A stretch of 64,000 nucleotides of DNA from Bacillus sp. ISL-34 (GCF_018613325.1 NZ_JAGGQJ010000017.1:1-64000), one strand, 5' to 3'; shown: positions 17,104-26,814, counted from the stretch's first letter. Notes: generated by a model from the sequence alone, not told the origin. Program-made: numbers and translations.

Positions 17104-19014
17104 TTATATTTTTTCCAACTGGATGATATCTGGTGCATTTTGTTTCTGGATCCCTGACTTTTGCAATTTCACTGCCGTTCCTTCAGGTAAGTTAGTGAAT
17201 ATAATAGGAGTGACCGTTGATGGCGCATTCCGCTTTATGAAATCTAAATCAATTTCCAAAAGAGGTGTTCCTTTTGTTATTCTTTGACCTTCTTGCACAA
17301 GAGGTGTAAATCCTTCTCCATTTAATTTAACTGTATCCAACCCAACATGGATCAGAATTTCCAGACCATTATCCATTTTCAATCCCAGTGCATGATTTGT
17401 CGGGAAGATGCTTAGAACTTCCCCATCGATTGGGGATACTAGTTTTCCGTTGACCGGCTCGATAGCAAAGCCATCCCCCATCATTTTCATGGCAAACACT
17501 TGATCGGGAACTTGTTCTATCGGTAAAACGGTTCCTTCAATTGGAAGGACAAAGTCATTTGCACCCAAAGCTTGGTTTTCTTCTACTGTATCCTCTGCCA
17601 CTTGTGCAGATGGACTTGTTTTCATTTGGCTTGGCTCGACGCCATTTTTGACAAGTTGTTTCATTGCATTTGCAACGAATTCAACATTCGTTCCAACAAT
17701 GACCTGCACACTTGATTTATTCAATTTCATGACACCGCGCGCACCATGCCGTTTTAAGGCTGCTTCATTCACATTTCCTGAATCGGCCACTTGTAAACGC
17801 AAGCGTGTTGCACAGTTATCAATTAGTTTAATATTCTCTTTACCGCCAAGATCTTGAATGAAAAGCGATCCCATATCGGTATATTTATCCCCTGTTTTCA
17901 CAATAGTTTCTTCTTCTACATCTTCCTCATCATCTTCACGGCCAGGTGTTTTTAAATCCATGATCTTGATGACAAAATAGAAAATCACGAAGTAAACTGC
18001 CGCGTATACTAAGCCAATCGGTATTAACCATAGCGGTTTTTGCGCAATACCAAAATTCAAGAAATAATCAATGGCTCCTGCGGAGAATCCAAAACCATGA
18101 TGGATATCCAATATAACAGCAAGTGCCAGAGAGACCCCGGTTAAAAGGGCATGTATTACATATAACACCGGTGCGATGAACATGAACAGAAATTCAATCG
18201 GCTCAGTGATTCCTGTAAGGAAAGAAGTGAAAGCTAACCCAACAAGCATCCCCGTCACCAATTTACGTTTCTCTTTCTTAGCAGCTGCAATCATCGCTAA
18301 CGCTGCAGCTGGAAGGCCGAACATCATGATCGGGAAAAAGCCGGTCATGAAGGGCCCAGCAGTCGGGTCCCCTGCGAAGAAACGGTTTATGTCACCTGTC
18401 GCTCCATTGTATTCACCAAAAACGAACCAAACCATACTATTCAAGACATGATGCAATCCTACTGGAAGCAATAAGCGATTCAATACGCCGAATACGCCGG
18501 CTCCCAATGCCCCTGCACCTGTAATCCAGTCTCCAACACTATTGATTACATCTTGAATCGGCGGCCAAACAAAACCGAATATTCCTGCAAGTATAATCAT
18601 CGCAAGCGAAGTGATGATCGGGACGAATCGTTTCCCTGAAAAGAATCCAAGCCATTCAGGGAGTCTTATGTCGGAGTATCTATTATATAGAAGAGCGGCA
18701 ACTATACCAGATATAATACCGCCTAAAACAGCCATGTTGATATCTTTATTAATCGCTTGTGTACCATTCGTTAGAACAAAGTAACCAACAAGACCTGCCA
18801 ATGCCGCAGCACCGCTTCCATCTTTGGATAATCCAATCGCAATACCTAAAGCGAACAATATGGCAAGATTATCAAAAATAGCTTGTCCCGAGGCAGCCAT
18901 AAATGGAATATCAAGTAAATCCGGTTGCCCTAAACGAAGCAATAAAGCCGCTGCTGGCAAAACAGCAATCGGTAACATTAATGCCTTCCCAATCTTTTGT
19001 AAAAAATTTAACAT
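17104..19014 (-). CDS. nagE: PTS N-acetylglucosamine permease EIICBA
   Basis: A membrane permease of 636 residues that imports and phosphorylates its sugar. It has an EIIC domain with about ten TM segments (1-370), an EIIB domain with phospho-Cys in IDNCATRLRL (near 403) and an EIIA domain with the active His in IHVGLDTVKLNG (near 560). Glucose and GlcNAc permeases share this fold. GlcNAc is favoured because the gene is divergent from nagA-nagB-nagR and shares NagR-type operators. The ATG at 19014 (MLNFLQ) is chosen because GGGAG lies 9 bases upstream; the ATG at 19023 is too close to it. A cre site predicts CcpA repression. Confidence 0.88.
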   Translation of the reverse strand: MLNFLQKIGKALMLPIAVLPAAALLLRLGQPDLLDIPFMAASGQAIFDNLAILFALGIAIGLSKDGSGAAALAGLVGYFVLTNGTQAINKDINMAVLGGIISGIVAALLYNRYSDIRLPEWLGFFSGKRFVPIITSLAMIILAGIFGFVWPPIQDVINSVGDWITGAGALGAGVFGVLNRLLLPVGLHHVLNSMVWFVFGEYNGATGDINRFFAGDPTAGPFMTGFFPIMMFGLPAAALAMIAAAKKEKRKLVTGMLVGLAFTSFLTGITEPIEFLFMFIAPVLYVIHALLTGVSLALAVILDIHHGFGFSAGAIDYFLNFGIAQKPLWLIPIGLVYAAVYFVIFYFVIKIMDLKTPGREDDEEDVEEETIVKTGDKYTDMGSLFIQDLGGKENIKLIDNCATRLRLQVADSGNVNEAALKRHGARGVMKLNKSSVQVIVGTNVEFVANAMKQLVKNGVEPSQMKTSPSAQVAEDTVEENQALGANDFVLPIEGTVLPIEQVPDQVFAMKMMGDGFAIEPVNGKLVSPIDGEVLSIFPTNHALGLKMDNGLEILIHVGLDTVKLNGEGFTPLVQEGQRITKGTPLLEIDLDFIKRNAPSTVTPIIFTNLPEGTAVKLQKSGIQKQNAPDIIQLEKI

Positions 19015-19070
19015 CGAACTCATCTCCCTTGTTCCTAACTTCTTTTGATTTTAGCAGAACGAAAAGACGT

Positions 19071-19085
19071 ATAAAGCGTTTTCAT
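19071..19085 (-). promoter_or_regulatory. cre site upstream of nagE
   Basis: ATGAAAACGCTTTAT on the minus strand fits the CcpA consensus WTGNAANCGNWNNCW closely, apart from the last position. It lies about 57 bases ahead of the nagE start. Confidence 0.7.
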
Positions 19086-19138
19086 TTTATCAATATAATA
19101 ACTTTTCTTTGGCTTATACTAGCACATAAAATATATAG

Positions 19139-19152
19139 ATGTCTATACCAAT
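19139..19152. promoter_or_regulatory. NagR-type operator 1
   Basis: ATGTCTATACCAAT (minus strand ATTGGTATAGACAT) resembles the DasR/NagR (YvoA) box built on TGGTCTAGACCA. It is on the nagE side of the divergent intergenic region. Confidence 0.75.
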
Positions 19153-19221
19153 TTGCTTAAAAATATACTATATTCTTCGAAAATAAAGCAAAAATAGCTT
19201 TTTCAGTCCTGATACACCCTA

Positions 19222-19237
19222 ACTGGTCTAGACAACT
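19222..19237. promoter_or_regulatory. NagR-type operator 2
   Basis: ACTGGTCTAGACAACT closely matches the DasR/NagR consensus ACTGGTCTAGACCACT. It is on the nagA side, about 90 bases before the nagA ATG, and pairs with the site at 19139. Confidence 0.85.
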
Positions 19238-19326
19238 TTTAATAAAAGCGATAAAATGAGGGCAAAATATATGAGACCATTTCATAACTCATTCATTAAG
19301 TTTTACTTTCATAAAGGAGATTATGT

Positions 19327-20505
19327 ATGAAAACATTCATTATTAATAATCTAATAGTTCATAGCGAAAAGGAAACATACAAAAATGGGTATATTAAAGT
19401 CGTGGATGGAAAAATTGCCGAAGTTGGTCCAGCCAGCCACTACAAACAGGACGATGACGCCAAGATAATTACTCTTTCACCGGATTATCAGGTAATTCCC
19501 GGTGCGATCGACATTCATATTCATGGAGCATCCAATTCCGATGCAATGGATGCCACACATGAAGCATTATCTACAATGGCAGAGACCCTTCCCAAAGAAG
19601 GAACCACCAGCTTTCTTGCCACTACAATGACTCAATCTACCGAAGCCATTGAATCAGCGCTTCTTAATGCTGGTAAATATATCGATAATCAAACTCAAGA
19701 ATATGCTGAAATAGTTGGGATCCATTTAGAAGGTCCTTTCATTTCACCGATCCGTAAAGGAGCACAGCCTGAAGAGCATATCGTTGACCCTGATGTCACT
19801 CTATTTAAAAGGTGGCAGGAAAAGGCCCAAAATCAAATCAAGCTTGTAACGCTTGCGCCTGAACAACCAAACGGATTAGATCTTGCCGCACACTTAAAGG
19901 CAACTGGCGTCGTCGCTTCCATTGGACATTCAGATGCAACATATGACCAAATCGATGAAGCAATCCAAGCAGGGACCACCCACGTTACACATCTTTATAA
20001 TGGGATGCGGGGACTCCATCACCGCGAACCTGGTGTTTTGGGAGCTGCTTATCTTCGAGACGAGCTATATGTTGAACTTATTGCTGACGGCATTCACTGC
20101 AGGCCGGAAATGGTGAAACTGGCATATAACCAAATTACCAGTGAACGCATGATTTTGATAACGGACTCGCTTCGTGCCAAATGGCTTGAAAAGGGAACCT
20201 ATGATTTAGGCGGTCAGCCTGTGTATGTTAACGAAACGAAAGCAACGCTTTCAAACGGTACACTAGCCGGCAGTATATTGAAAATGAACGATGCCATCAA
20301 GAACACAATGGAATATACCGATTGTTCCATGACTGACATTATAAAAATGACGGCAGAAAACCCTGCCAAACAGCTTCGGATTTTTGACAGAAAAGGAAGC
20401 ATCCGGGTCGGCAAAGACGCCGATCTAGTAATATTGAATGACCGCTTGGACGTTGAAATGACGTTCTGCAGAGGAAATTTAGCTTTTAAAAAGGAGAATG
20501 TATAA
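19327..20505 (+). CDS. nagA: N-acetylglucosamine-6-phosphate deacetylase
   Basis: Hydrolyses GlcNAc-6-P to glucosamine-6-P and acetate, the first cytoplasmic step after PTS import. It has 392 residues with amidohydrolase features: DIHIHGA, HLEGPFI (metal-ligand Glu), IGHSDAT, THLYNGM and LITDSLRA (catalytic Asp). The ribosome site is AAAGGAG. It overlaps nagB by one base (TAATG), so translation is coupled. Control by NagR and by the upstream operator is expected. Confidence 0.95.
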   Translation: MKTFIINNLIVHSEKETYKNGYIKVVDGKIAEVGPASHYKQDDDAKIITLSPDYQVIPGAIDIHIHGASNSDAMDATHEALSTMAETLPKEGTTSFLATTMTQSTEAIESALLNAGKYIDNQTQEYAEIVGIHLEGPFISPIRKGAQPEEHIVDPDVTLFKRWQEKAQNQIKLVTLAPEQPNGLDLAAHLKATGVVASIGHSDATYDQIDEAIQAGTTHVTHLYNGMRGLHHREPGVLGAAYLRDELYVELIADGIHCRPEMVKLAYNQITSERMILITDSLRAKWLEKGTYDLGGQPVYVNETKATLSNGTLAGSILKMNDAIKNTMEYTDCSMTDIIKMTAENPAKQLRIFDRKGSIRVGKDADLVILNDRLDVEMTFCRGNLAFKKENV

Positions 20506-21239
20506 TGAATATCATACAAGTGCAGGATTACATGGAAATGAGCCGGACAGCCGCAGAAATAGTGATCGGAAAAGTCAAAGGAAATCCAAATATCAAATTA
20601 GGCCTTGCAACAGGCGGTACCCCAAAAGGAATGTACGATAATTTGATTGAAGATCACGTGCGTAATCATACTTCTTATGAAAATGTAACATCTTTTAATC
20701 TTGACGAGTATATAGGCTTAAAACCAAATGATCCAAACAGTTACCATTATTATATGGATGACTCCTTATTCACTCACATCAATATAAATAAAGAGCATAC
20801 TCACCTGCCAAATGGCACAGCCGATGACACTAATGGAGAATGTAAACGGTATGACGAAATGATTGATTCCGTGGGAGGGATCGATCTTCAGATACTCGGT
20901 ATTGGGCAAAATGGCCATATTGGTTTTAATGAGCCTGGAACTTCCTTCACATCCGGTACACATGTCGTGACACTTGAAGATTCAACGCGCCAAGCGAATG
21001 CACGTTATTTCGATTCCATAGACGAAGTTCCTACACATGCCGTTACGATGGGCATTTCAACAATCATGAAAAGCAAAGAAATTCTGCTGCTGATATCTGG
21101 TGAAGAAAAAGCCGAAACCTTGAAGAAATTGATACACGGTGACATTTCAGAGGATTTCCCTGCATCTATCCTAAAAAAACATAATAATGTTACAATTATC
21201 GCAGACCAAAAAGCGTTATCGGGAGTAATAATACCCTAA
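20505..21239 (+). CDS. nagB: Glucosamine-6-phosphate deaminase
   Basis: Converts glucosamine-6-P to fructose-6-P and ammonia, feeding glycolysis and opposing GlmS. It has 244 residues, the usual length for bacillar NagB. Conserved parts include LATGGTPKGMY, FNLDEYIGL and GIGQNGHIGFNEPG. The start overlaps the nagA stop. nagR follows 15 bases later with AAAGGAG. Confidence 0.95.
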   Translation: MNIIQVQDYMEMSRTAAEIVIGKVKGNPNIKLGLATGGTPKGMYDNLIEDHVRNHTSYENVTSFNLDEYIGLKPNDPNSYHYYMDDSLFTHININKEHTHLPNGTADDTNGECKRYDEMIDSVGGIDLQILGIGQNGHIGFNEPGTSFTSGTHVVTLEDSTRQANARYFDSIDEVPTHAVTMGISTIMKSKEILLLISGEEKAETLKKLIHGDISEDFPASILKKHNNVTIIADQKALSGVIIP

Positions 21240-21254
21240 AAGGAGCGAAAGTCG

Positions 21255-21977
21255 ATGATTGATAAAAACTCACCTCTTCCGATTTATTTTCAAATCGAAG
21301 AACAAATAAAAAGACAAATAGAAAACGGTGAGTTCCAAGCGCACGATGCCCTTCCATCTGAACGTGAATATGCCGAGAAATTCGAAATTAGCCGGATGAC
21401 CGTCCGGCAAGCCATAAATAATTTGGTGAATGACGGATACTTATACCGTCAAAAAGGAAGGGGAACCTTTGTCGCCGATAAGAAGTTGGAGCAGCAGCTC
21501 AATGGGTTGACCAGTTTTACCGAGGACATGAAAGCCAGGGGATTAAAACCAAGCAGTAAGCTGCTGAGCTTTGAAATCATTCCGGCGGATAAGAAGATTG
21601 CCAGTGAATTGCACATTTCCCTTTATGCTCCCGTTTATGAAATAAAACGCATTCGGTTGGCTGATGATGTTCCAATGGCGCTCGAGACCGTGTACATGTC
21701 TGCCAATTTAATTAAAGGATTAACGGAAGAAATCATTAACCTTTCCCTTTACCAATATGTGGAGAATTACGTTAAACTTAAAATAGACTATGCTACACAA
21801 ACGTTGGAATCATCGATTGCTTCTGAATTAGAAGTCACCCATTTAGCGATACCAAAGCACTCACCCATATTATTCATTCAAAGGCATACGTTCCTAATAG
21901 ATGGAACTCCCCTTGAATATGTTAAATCGGCTTATCGTGCGGACAGGTATAAGTTCAGTATCAATATAAGCAGATAA
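21255..21977 (+). CDS. nagR: GntR/HutC-family repressor of GlcNAc use
   Basis: A 240-residue regulator of the YvoA/NagR/DasR type: an N-terminal winged helix-turn-helix (SEREYAEKFEISRMTVRQA) and a C-terminal UTRA effector domain. YvoA is released from DNA by amino-sugar phosphates. It is the third gene of the nagA-nagB-nagR operon, and two matching operators lie in the nagE-nagA space. The start follows AAAGGAGCG. Confidence 0.92.
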   Translation: MIDKNSPLPIYFQIEEQIKRQIENGEFQAHDALPSEREYAEKFEISRMTVRQAINNLVNDGYLYRQKGRGTFVADKKLEQQLNGLTSFTEDMKARGLKPSSKLLSFEIIPADKKIASELHISLYAPVYEIKRIRLADDVPMALETVYMSANLIKGLTEEIINLSLYQYVENYVKLKIDYATQTLESSIASELEVTHLAIPKHSPILFIQRHTFLIDGTPLEYVKSAYRADRYKFSINISR

Positions 21978-22040
21978 AATTGAATATTTTCATCACTATA
22001 GTCTTTTAAATGCCAAAGGTAATCGGAGGGTGTCACATAT

Positions 22041-22763
22041 ATGAACTCATACTTTGAAGAAGTGCAGGCTTTACTTACAATTGTGGGAGAACAGGAAAAG
22101 CAATCAATTAAGGAATCTGTTGAACATATCGCAAAAGCGGTGATGTCAGACGGAATCATCCATCTATTCGGAAGCGGACACTCTCATATTTTGACCGAAG
22201 AGGTATTCTACCGGGCAGGTGGGTTAGCCGCAATTCGTCCTATTTTCGTTGAAGATTTGATGCTTTTTAAGGGAGCTTCAAGATCATCCCAACTTGAACG
22301 GCAAAATGACCTATCAGAGAAATTCATGCATGATGAGGATATCCGTCCTGGTGATGTCTGTATCGTCATTTCATCATCCGGCGTAAATCCCGTTCCCATA
22401 GATGTCGCCACCATCGCAAAAGAAAAAGGGGCCTTCGTCATTGGACTAACATCACCGGAGTATGCAAAAAGTTGTCCTTCACGGCATAAACAGAAGCATT
22501 ATCTCCATGATGTCGTTGATTTGGTCATAGACAATCATATTGCCAAAGGTGACACATTACTGAAATCAAATAATATACCTTTTGGTTCTGGATCGACGGT
22601 GGTCGGAGCCGTTCTCCTCAATATGATTTTCACGCAAGTCATCCAAACGATTATTGAATCAGGGGAAACCCCTCCCGTATTCCTAAGCAGTAATATCGAA
22701 GGGGCAGATGAACACAATCAAAAGATCATTGCGAAATATAAAACAAGAATCCCCCAATTATGA
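22041..22763 (+). CDS. SIS-domain sugar isomerase-like protein (UPF0309)
   Basis: A 240-residue protein with one SIS domain: LFGSGHSHILTEEVFYRAGG (phosphosugar-binding loop) and VCIVISSSGVNPVPIDVA. Family members are annotated UPF0309 and bind sugar phosphates. It follows nagR by 63 bases without an evident terminator and has its own ribosome site (GGAGGGTG), so a role in amino-sugar or N-acetylmuramate phosphate metabolism is reasonable but unproven. A terminator with a CATCCATGCGGATG core follows 30 bases later. Confidence 0.8.
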   Translation: MNSYFEEVQALLTIVGEQEKQSIKESVEHIAKAVMSDGIIHLFGSGHSHILTEEVFYRAGGLAAIRPIFVEDLMLFKGASRSSQLERQNDLSEKFMHDEDIRPGDVCIVISSSGVNPVPIDVATIAKEKGAFVIGLTSPEYAKSCPSRHKQKHYLHDVVDLVIDNHIAKGDTLLKSNNIPFGSGSTVVGAVLLNMIFTQVIQTIIESGETPPVFLSSNIEGADEHNQKIIAKYKTRIPQL

Positions 22764-22795
22764 TTCGATTCAGCCATAAAGGAATACATAATTAA

Positions 22796-22822
22796 AGAAG
22801 GCATCCATGCGGATGCCTTCTT
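22796..22822 (+). terminator. Terminator of the SIS gene (first copy)
   Basis: A hairpin with the core CATCCATGCGGATG and CCTTCTT downstream. A near-identical hairpin occurs at 23178-23200, with repeats between them. Confidence 0.8.
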
Positions 22823-22868
22823 ACTGTAGACAAACTCGAAGAAAAGCGAGTTTGCCTGCAGTTTTTTT
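22823..22868 (+). repeat. TAGACAAA-type hairpin element, copy C
   Basis: ACTGTAGACAAACTCG and CGAGTTTGCCTGCAG form an imperfect hairpin followed by TTTTTTT. It abuts the first terminator copy. It matches copy B almost exactly. Confidence 0.88.
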
Positions 22869-22894
22869 ATTTGAAAATGTTTCAGTTGATTTCA

Positions 22895-23010
22895 GCCGGA
22901 GCACTTTTTTCGGCCGCACGCGCAGTTTTTTCGACCGTTCACGATTTTATTCGACCTACCCCGCACTTTATTCGACCGTTCACGATTTTTATTCAACCTT
23001 CACCTCATTA
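22895..23010. repeat. Degenerate short tandem repeats (TTCGACC units)
   Basis: Units of about 20-22 bases recur, for example TTCGACCGTTCACGATTTTA (twice), with related TTCGACCTACC and TTCAACCTTCACC variants. A long open frame across this stretch starts inside the terminator and has no family likeness. I regard it as non-coding repeat DNA. Confidence 0.65.
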
Positions 23011-23177
23011 TTCGGACTCCGGAGCATTTATTTTGCGGACCACTCATTAAATTCGCTCCCTTTTTCGCAGACTGTCTGCCAACTCCTCCCCCAAGCATCT
23101 AGCGGGGTTATTCGGCGAGGAGTGTCGCAAATTCATTCAATCCAGGGAGGTTCCATCCATATTTATTCGACAAACTA

Positions 23178-23200
23178 AAAGGCATCCATGCGGATGCCTT
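23178..23200. terminator. Second copy of the duplicated terminator
   Basis: AAGGCATCC / GGATGCCTT hairpin just beyond the stop of the MMPL exporter on the opposite strand; it can terminate both convergent units. Confidence 0.8.
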
Positions 23201-23213
23201 CTTTAATTTAAGT

Positions 23214-26200
23214 TCATTCTTTATTTTTCAAAAACGGCCACCAATTCGCGTTTCCAAACGTCGCAACCATAACCGGAATAAACAATGGCAATACGACAAA
23301 CGCATATAAAGCAAGCCCCACCAATATTAAAGTGGCTATCTCCAAGAGCGATAAAACTCCTGCTGGCATCATGGCAGCAAAGGTTCCTCCCAATATGACA
23401 GCCGCTGAGATGATCACCGTTCCCATTTTTCTCATGGACAGTAACATCGCTTCCTTGACCGGTTTATCTTTCCATTCGTTAAAGCGATCCATCAAGAAAA
23501 TGCTATAGTCAATGCCAAGAGCAATCAAGATGACGAAAGCAAAGAAAGGAACTGCCCAGCCGATGCCGGCATAACCGAGAATATTAACAAAAATCAACTC
23601 GGTAATGGCTGCCGCTGTATAGTAAGTCAAAACGAGCGACACAATCAAATAGACCGGCATGACCAGGGATCGCAGCATGAAAAAGAGAATGATTGCGATA
23701 CCCGACAGCATCAAAACGACCGTCCGTGAGAAATCCTCCTCAGACATCATGCCCAAGTCATGATGTGTACTTGTGATTCCCCCTATCGCCACCTGCGCAT
23801 TTTCAAGCTTTGTATCTTTCGTTACTCTTTCGACGGTTGCCTCAATCGAATCGATTTGCTCGATTGCTTCATTGGAATATGGATTCGCCTTGAACACCAC
23901 ATCCATGGTCATGATTTTACCATCTTCAGATAAATACGCGTTCAATGCTTCCCCGAATTCTTCGCTTTCGACCACTTCTTTGGGAATGTACATGCCTGTT
24001 ACCGTTTTATCCGTTTTTGCCAGCCCTGATAAATAGCCCTGTGCGGACGATAGTCCATCATGGACTTCATTCAGACCATCCGCACCTTCATTTAAGCCAT
24101 CTGTCAAATCAGTAAGTTGCCCGCCGAGGCTTGAAAAACCATTTAGGAGTTCTTGCTGCCCATTACTTAAGCTGGTAAGGCCACCTTTAAATCCTGACAG
24201 ATTATTTATGACTTCCCCCTGGCCATTGGCCATCGTGCTTAAACCTTTTTGTAAAGTGTCAACACCTGAAATCAATTGGTTAAGGCCCTGCCCAAGAGAA
24301 GTTTGACCCTTTACGATCTCTGCCATATTTTCGTTCGCCGTATTCAAACCGCCGGACACTGAACCAAGATTCCTATTGAGCTCGGAAAGGCCTGCGGCCA
24401 TGGGCTCCAAGCCACCCTGTGCCCCTTGCACTGTTTGCTTGATCGTTTGATAGGACTGATCCGCCTGTAATTCTGGATGAGTGGCTTCCATTTGCTTAAA
24501 GGAAGGATTTAAACCAGCAAGGCTTTGTGATACGCCCGTAAGATTAGTTTGAATCTCATTGTATCCAGCTGTGAGCTTACTTAGCCCATTAGCTGATTGT
24601 TTATAGCCTTCGAGGAGCTGTCCACTTCCGGTGGCGAGCTTCTCCAAGTTTGCCTTGACCTCATTCAGTCCGTTTTTTATGTCCCCAGTCCCTGACGACC
24701 CATCGCGAATGCCTGCTTCAATGCTTGTTAACGCCTTCTCCACCTGACCTACGCCGCTCTTTAATTCATTGGTCCCGGATATGAGACCCCCTATTCCGTC
24801 CGTCGCTTGCTTCAAGCGCGGTCCTGAATCGGAAAGCTCACTGCCTGCCGTTTTTAATCCATCACTGATTTGTTTAATGCCTTCATTTCCTTCCCCGATT
24901 CCCTTTTCCAAAGTTTCGGCCTGGTTCGCGACAAATAAGTCCTTAATTGGTTCACCTGTCGGGCGGGTCATCGATCGAACTACATCGACTTCATCCACCT
25001 TGACGACTTCCTGGCTGATTTTTTCAGCAAGTGCTACATAATCCTCCGAATCCATGCGTTCGTCATTTTTTATGACAATCTGTGTTGGCATGGATTGTCC
25101 TGGCCCGAATTCATCGGAAATGATATTAAATGCCATAATGGAAGGAACATCATCACCCGCTTCTTCAAGGGAGTTATAAGAAATCTTCCCATCATACATA
25201 AACAAAAAGGGAACACAGACGATTGCAACGATCATCAGCGCCAACAACGGGCGGTTCATGGAGAAGTTACCGAGAATTCCCCATAGTTTACTTTCACTAT
25301 GCGCAAGCTTGCCTTTTGCCGGCCAGAATAGCTTTTTGCCAAGAACCGCCATGAAAAATGGAACGATTGTATAAAGGGCGATCATTAAAATAAAAACCCC
25401 TATGGCAACGGCTGCCGCAGATTGATAGAGCTTAAAAGTAGAAAAACCGATTGCCGCAAAGCCAATCATTACGGTCAGCCCACTGAAGAAGACAGTCTTA
25501 CCCGCAGTTCGGTATGTCTCAACGATCGCTTCAGGCAAGGACTCCTGTGACGATAATTCTTCCTTGAAACGACTAAGCAGCAGGATGCAATAATCAGTCC
25601 CGATTCCAAATAAAATACCTACCAGGAATATTTGGGTGTAAGACGAAATCGGAAAGTCCCATTTATCCACCAGGAATGAGACGATGGATTGTGAACATAA
25701 ATAAGTGAAACCTACTGTTACTAACGGAATGACCGGTGTCACCACTGAACGGAAGACTATCAGCAATACAGCCAGAATGAAGACAACCGTGATGCCTTCA
25801 GTTTTCTTCAGCCCCTCTTGGGAATTGGCATTAAGATCCTCATCGATCATCCAGCTGCTTGTGTAATAATGCTCGACATCCACTTGTTCCAACTCTTTAT
25901 AAAGGGCATCGATCACTTCCTTAGCTTCCCGGTCACCCTTGACCATCGTGATGGATGTCAAAACCGTGGTTTCATTATCCGAGACCAACTGACCTTTTAG
26001 CGAGGGCTCTTTAAAATGGGTCATGACCTCTTTGATGCCAAGCTCTGCTTTATTCTTTTCAAGCTTTTGGATCGCTACCTCAATCTCATTCAATTCCGAG
26101 GAGGACAGCTTCTTATCACCATGAAATACGAGAGCCACTTGTGACTCATCCTTATCCTGGATCTCTTTCAGCAGCTCATTGGCCATCCCAGAGGAATACT

Positions 26201-26330
26201 CTGCCGGTACATCCAGCTGTCCCTTATTCCGGACAAGGTCCGCCATATTCGGTGCCGCAAACAATAAACCTGCAGTAATTGCAACCCAAGCGATAATGAC
26301 CAGCCATCTTCCCTTTATGATCCCCCTCAT
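23214..26330 (-). CDS. MMPL-family RND exporter (YdgH-like)
   Basis: A 1038-residue membrane exporter with two RND halves. There is one TM at the N-terminus, a block of about five TM (about 180-340) with GIGTDYCILLLSRF, and a second block (about 850-1020) with ALGIDYSIFLMDRF. Between them lies a long extracytoplasmic coiled-coil region (about 430-760) with many short GL/LSNG-type repeats. Relatives export lipids or amphiphiles. The gene starts directly after the MarR stop (TAAATG), and the pair matches B. subtilis ydgG-ydgH in order. Substrate unknown. Confidence 0.85.
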   Translation of the reverse strand: MRGIIKGRWLVIIAWVAITAGLLFAAPNMADLVRNKGQLDVPAEYSSGMANELLKEIQDKDESQVALVFHGDKKLSSSELNEIEVAIQKLEKNKAELGIKEVMTHFKEPSLKGQLVSDNETTVLTSITMVKGDREAKEVIDALYKELEQVDVEHYYTSSWMIDEDLNANSQEGLKKTEGITVVFILAVLLIVFRSVVTPVIPLVTVGFTYLCSQSIVSFLVDKWDFPISSYTQIFLVGILFGIGTDYCILLLSRFKEELSSQESLPEAIVETYRTAGKTVFFSGLTVMIGFAAIGFSTFKLYQSAAAVAIGVFILMIALYTIVPFFMAVLGKKLFWPAKGKLAHSESKLWGILGNFSMNRPLLALMIVAIVCVPFLFMYDGKISYNSLEEAGDDVPSIMAFNIISDEFGPGQSMPTQIVIKNDERMDSEDYVALAEKISQEVVKVDEVDVVRSMTRPTGEPIKDLFVANQAETLEKGIGEGNEGIKQISDGLKTAGSELSDSGPRLKQATDGIGGLISGTNELKSGVGQVEKALTSIEAGIRDGSSGTGDIKNGLNEVKANLEKLATGSGQLLEGYKQSANGLSKLTAGYNEIQTNLTGVSQSLAGLNPSFKQMEATHPELQADQSYQTIKQTVQGAQGGLEPMAAGLSELNRNLGSVSGGLNTANENMAEIVKGQTSLGQGLNQLISGVDTLQKGLSTMANGQGEVINNLSGFKGGLTSLSNGQQELLNGFSSLGGQLTDLTDGLNEGADGLNEVHDGLSSAQGYLSGLAKTDKTVTGMYIPKEVVESEEFGEALNAYLSEDGKIMTMDVVFKANPYSNEAIEQIDSIEATVERVTKDTKLENAQVAIGGITSTHHDLGMMSEEDFSRTVVLMLSGIAIILFFMLRSLVMPVYLIVSLVLTYYTAAAITELIFVNILGYAGIGWAVPFFAFVILIALGIDYSIFLMDRFNEWKDKPVKEAMLLSMRKMGTVIISAAVILGGTFAAMMPAGVLSLLEIATLILVGLALYAFVVLPLFIPVMVATFGNANWWPFLKNKE

Positions 26331-26795
26331 TTATATTTCCTCCCATTCCTCATTCTTCATTTGAATGAAAATGTGTGAAAGCTTCTCATATGTATCAAGG
26401 AATCTAACGATCTCTTCATAATCGAATTTCGTCATGATGGTCTCTACCAATTTATGAATCTTATTTTCCGTTTCCTGTAACAATGCTTCTCCCTCTTTGG
26501 AAAGCTTCAAGTGAAAGACCCTTCGGTCAACCAGGTCCTGTTCACGTTCTATCAACCCTTTGCCTTCCAGCCTGTTGATGTTGGAAGTGACGGCACTCTT
26601 ATTAATATAAAAGGCATCACTTATTTCCGTCGATGTACACAGCCGCTGTTGTTGAATGAATCGTAAAGTATAGTATTGTTCGTTCGTCAGCACATCACAA
26701 ATCTGGTCTTTTATTAAAAGCTCACCCATCTTATTGACATAGAAGGATACCCTCATATATCGATCAATCAATCCAGAAACTTTGTCATTAGTCAT
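26331..26795 (-). CDS. MarR-family repressor (YdgG-like)
   Basis: A 154-residue winged-helix regulator with helix-turn-helix STEISDAFYINKSAVTSNIN and wing GLIEREQDLVDRRVF. The ATG at 26795 follows GGGAGGTG; an upstream TTG is rejected as it is part of the ribosome site. It is cotranscribed with and abuts the MMPL exporter. A palindrome at 26815-26833, immediately ahead of the start, is the probable operator. Confidence 0.85.
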   Translation of the reverse strand: MTNDKVSGLIDRYMRVSFYVNKMGELLIKDQICDVLTNEQYYTLRFIQQQRLCTSTEISDAFYINKSAVTSNINRLEGKGLIEREQDLVDRRVFHLKLSKEGEALLQETENKIHKLVETIMTKFDYEEIVRFLDTYEKLSHIFIQMKNEEWEEI

Positions 26796-26814
26796 CGGTG
26801 CACCTCCCAAAAAA

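Noticed and set aside
22807-23178. 123-residue plus-strand open frame
   Set aside because: It begins in a terminator stem, crosses hairpin and tandem repeats, and has no ribosome site.
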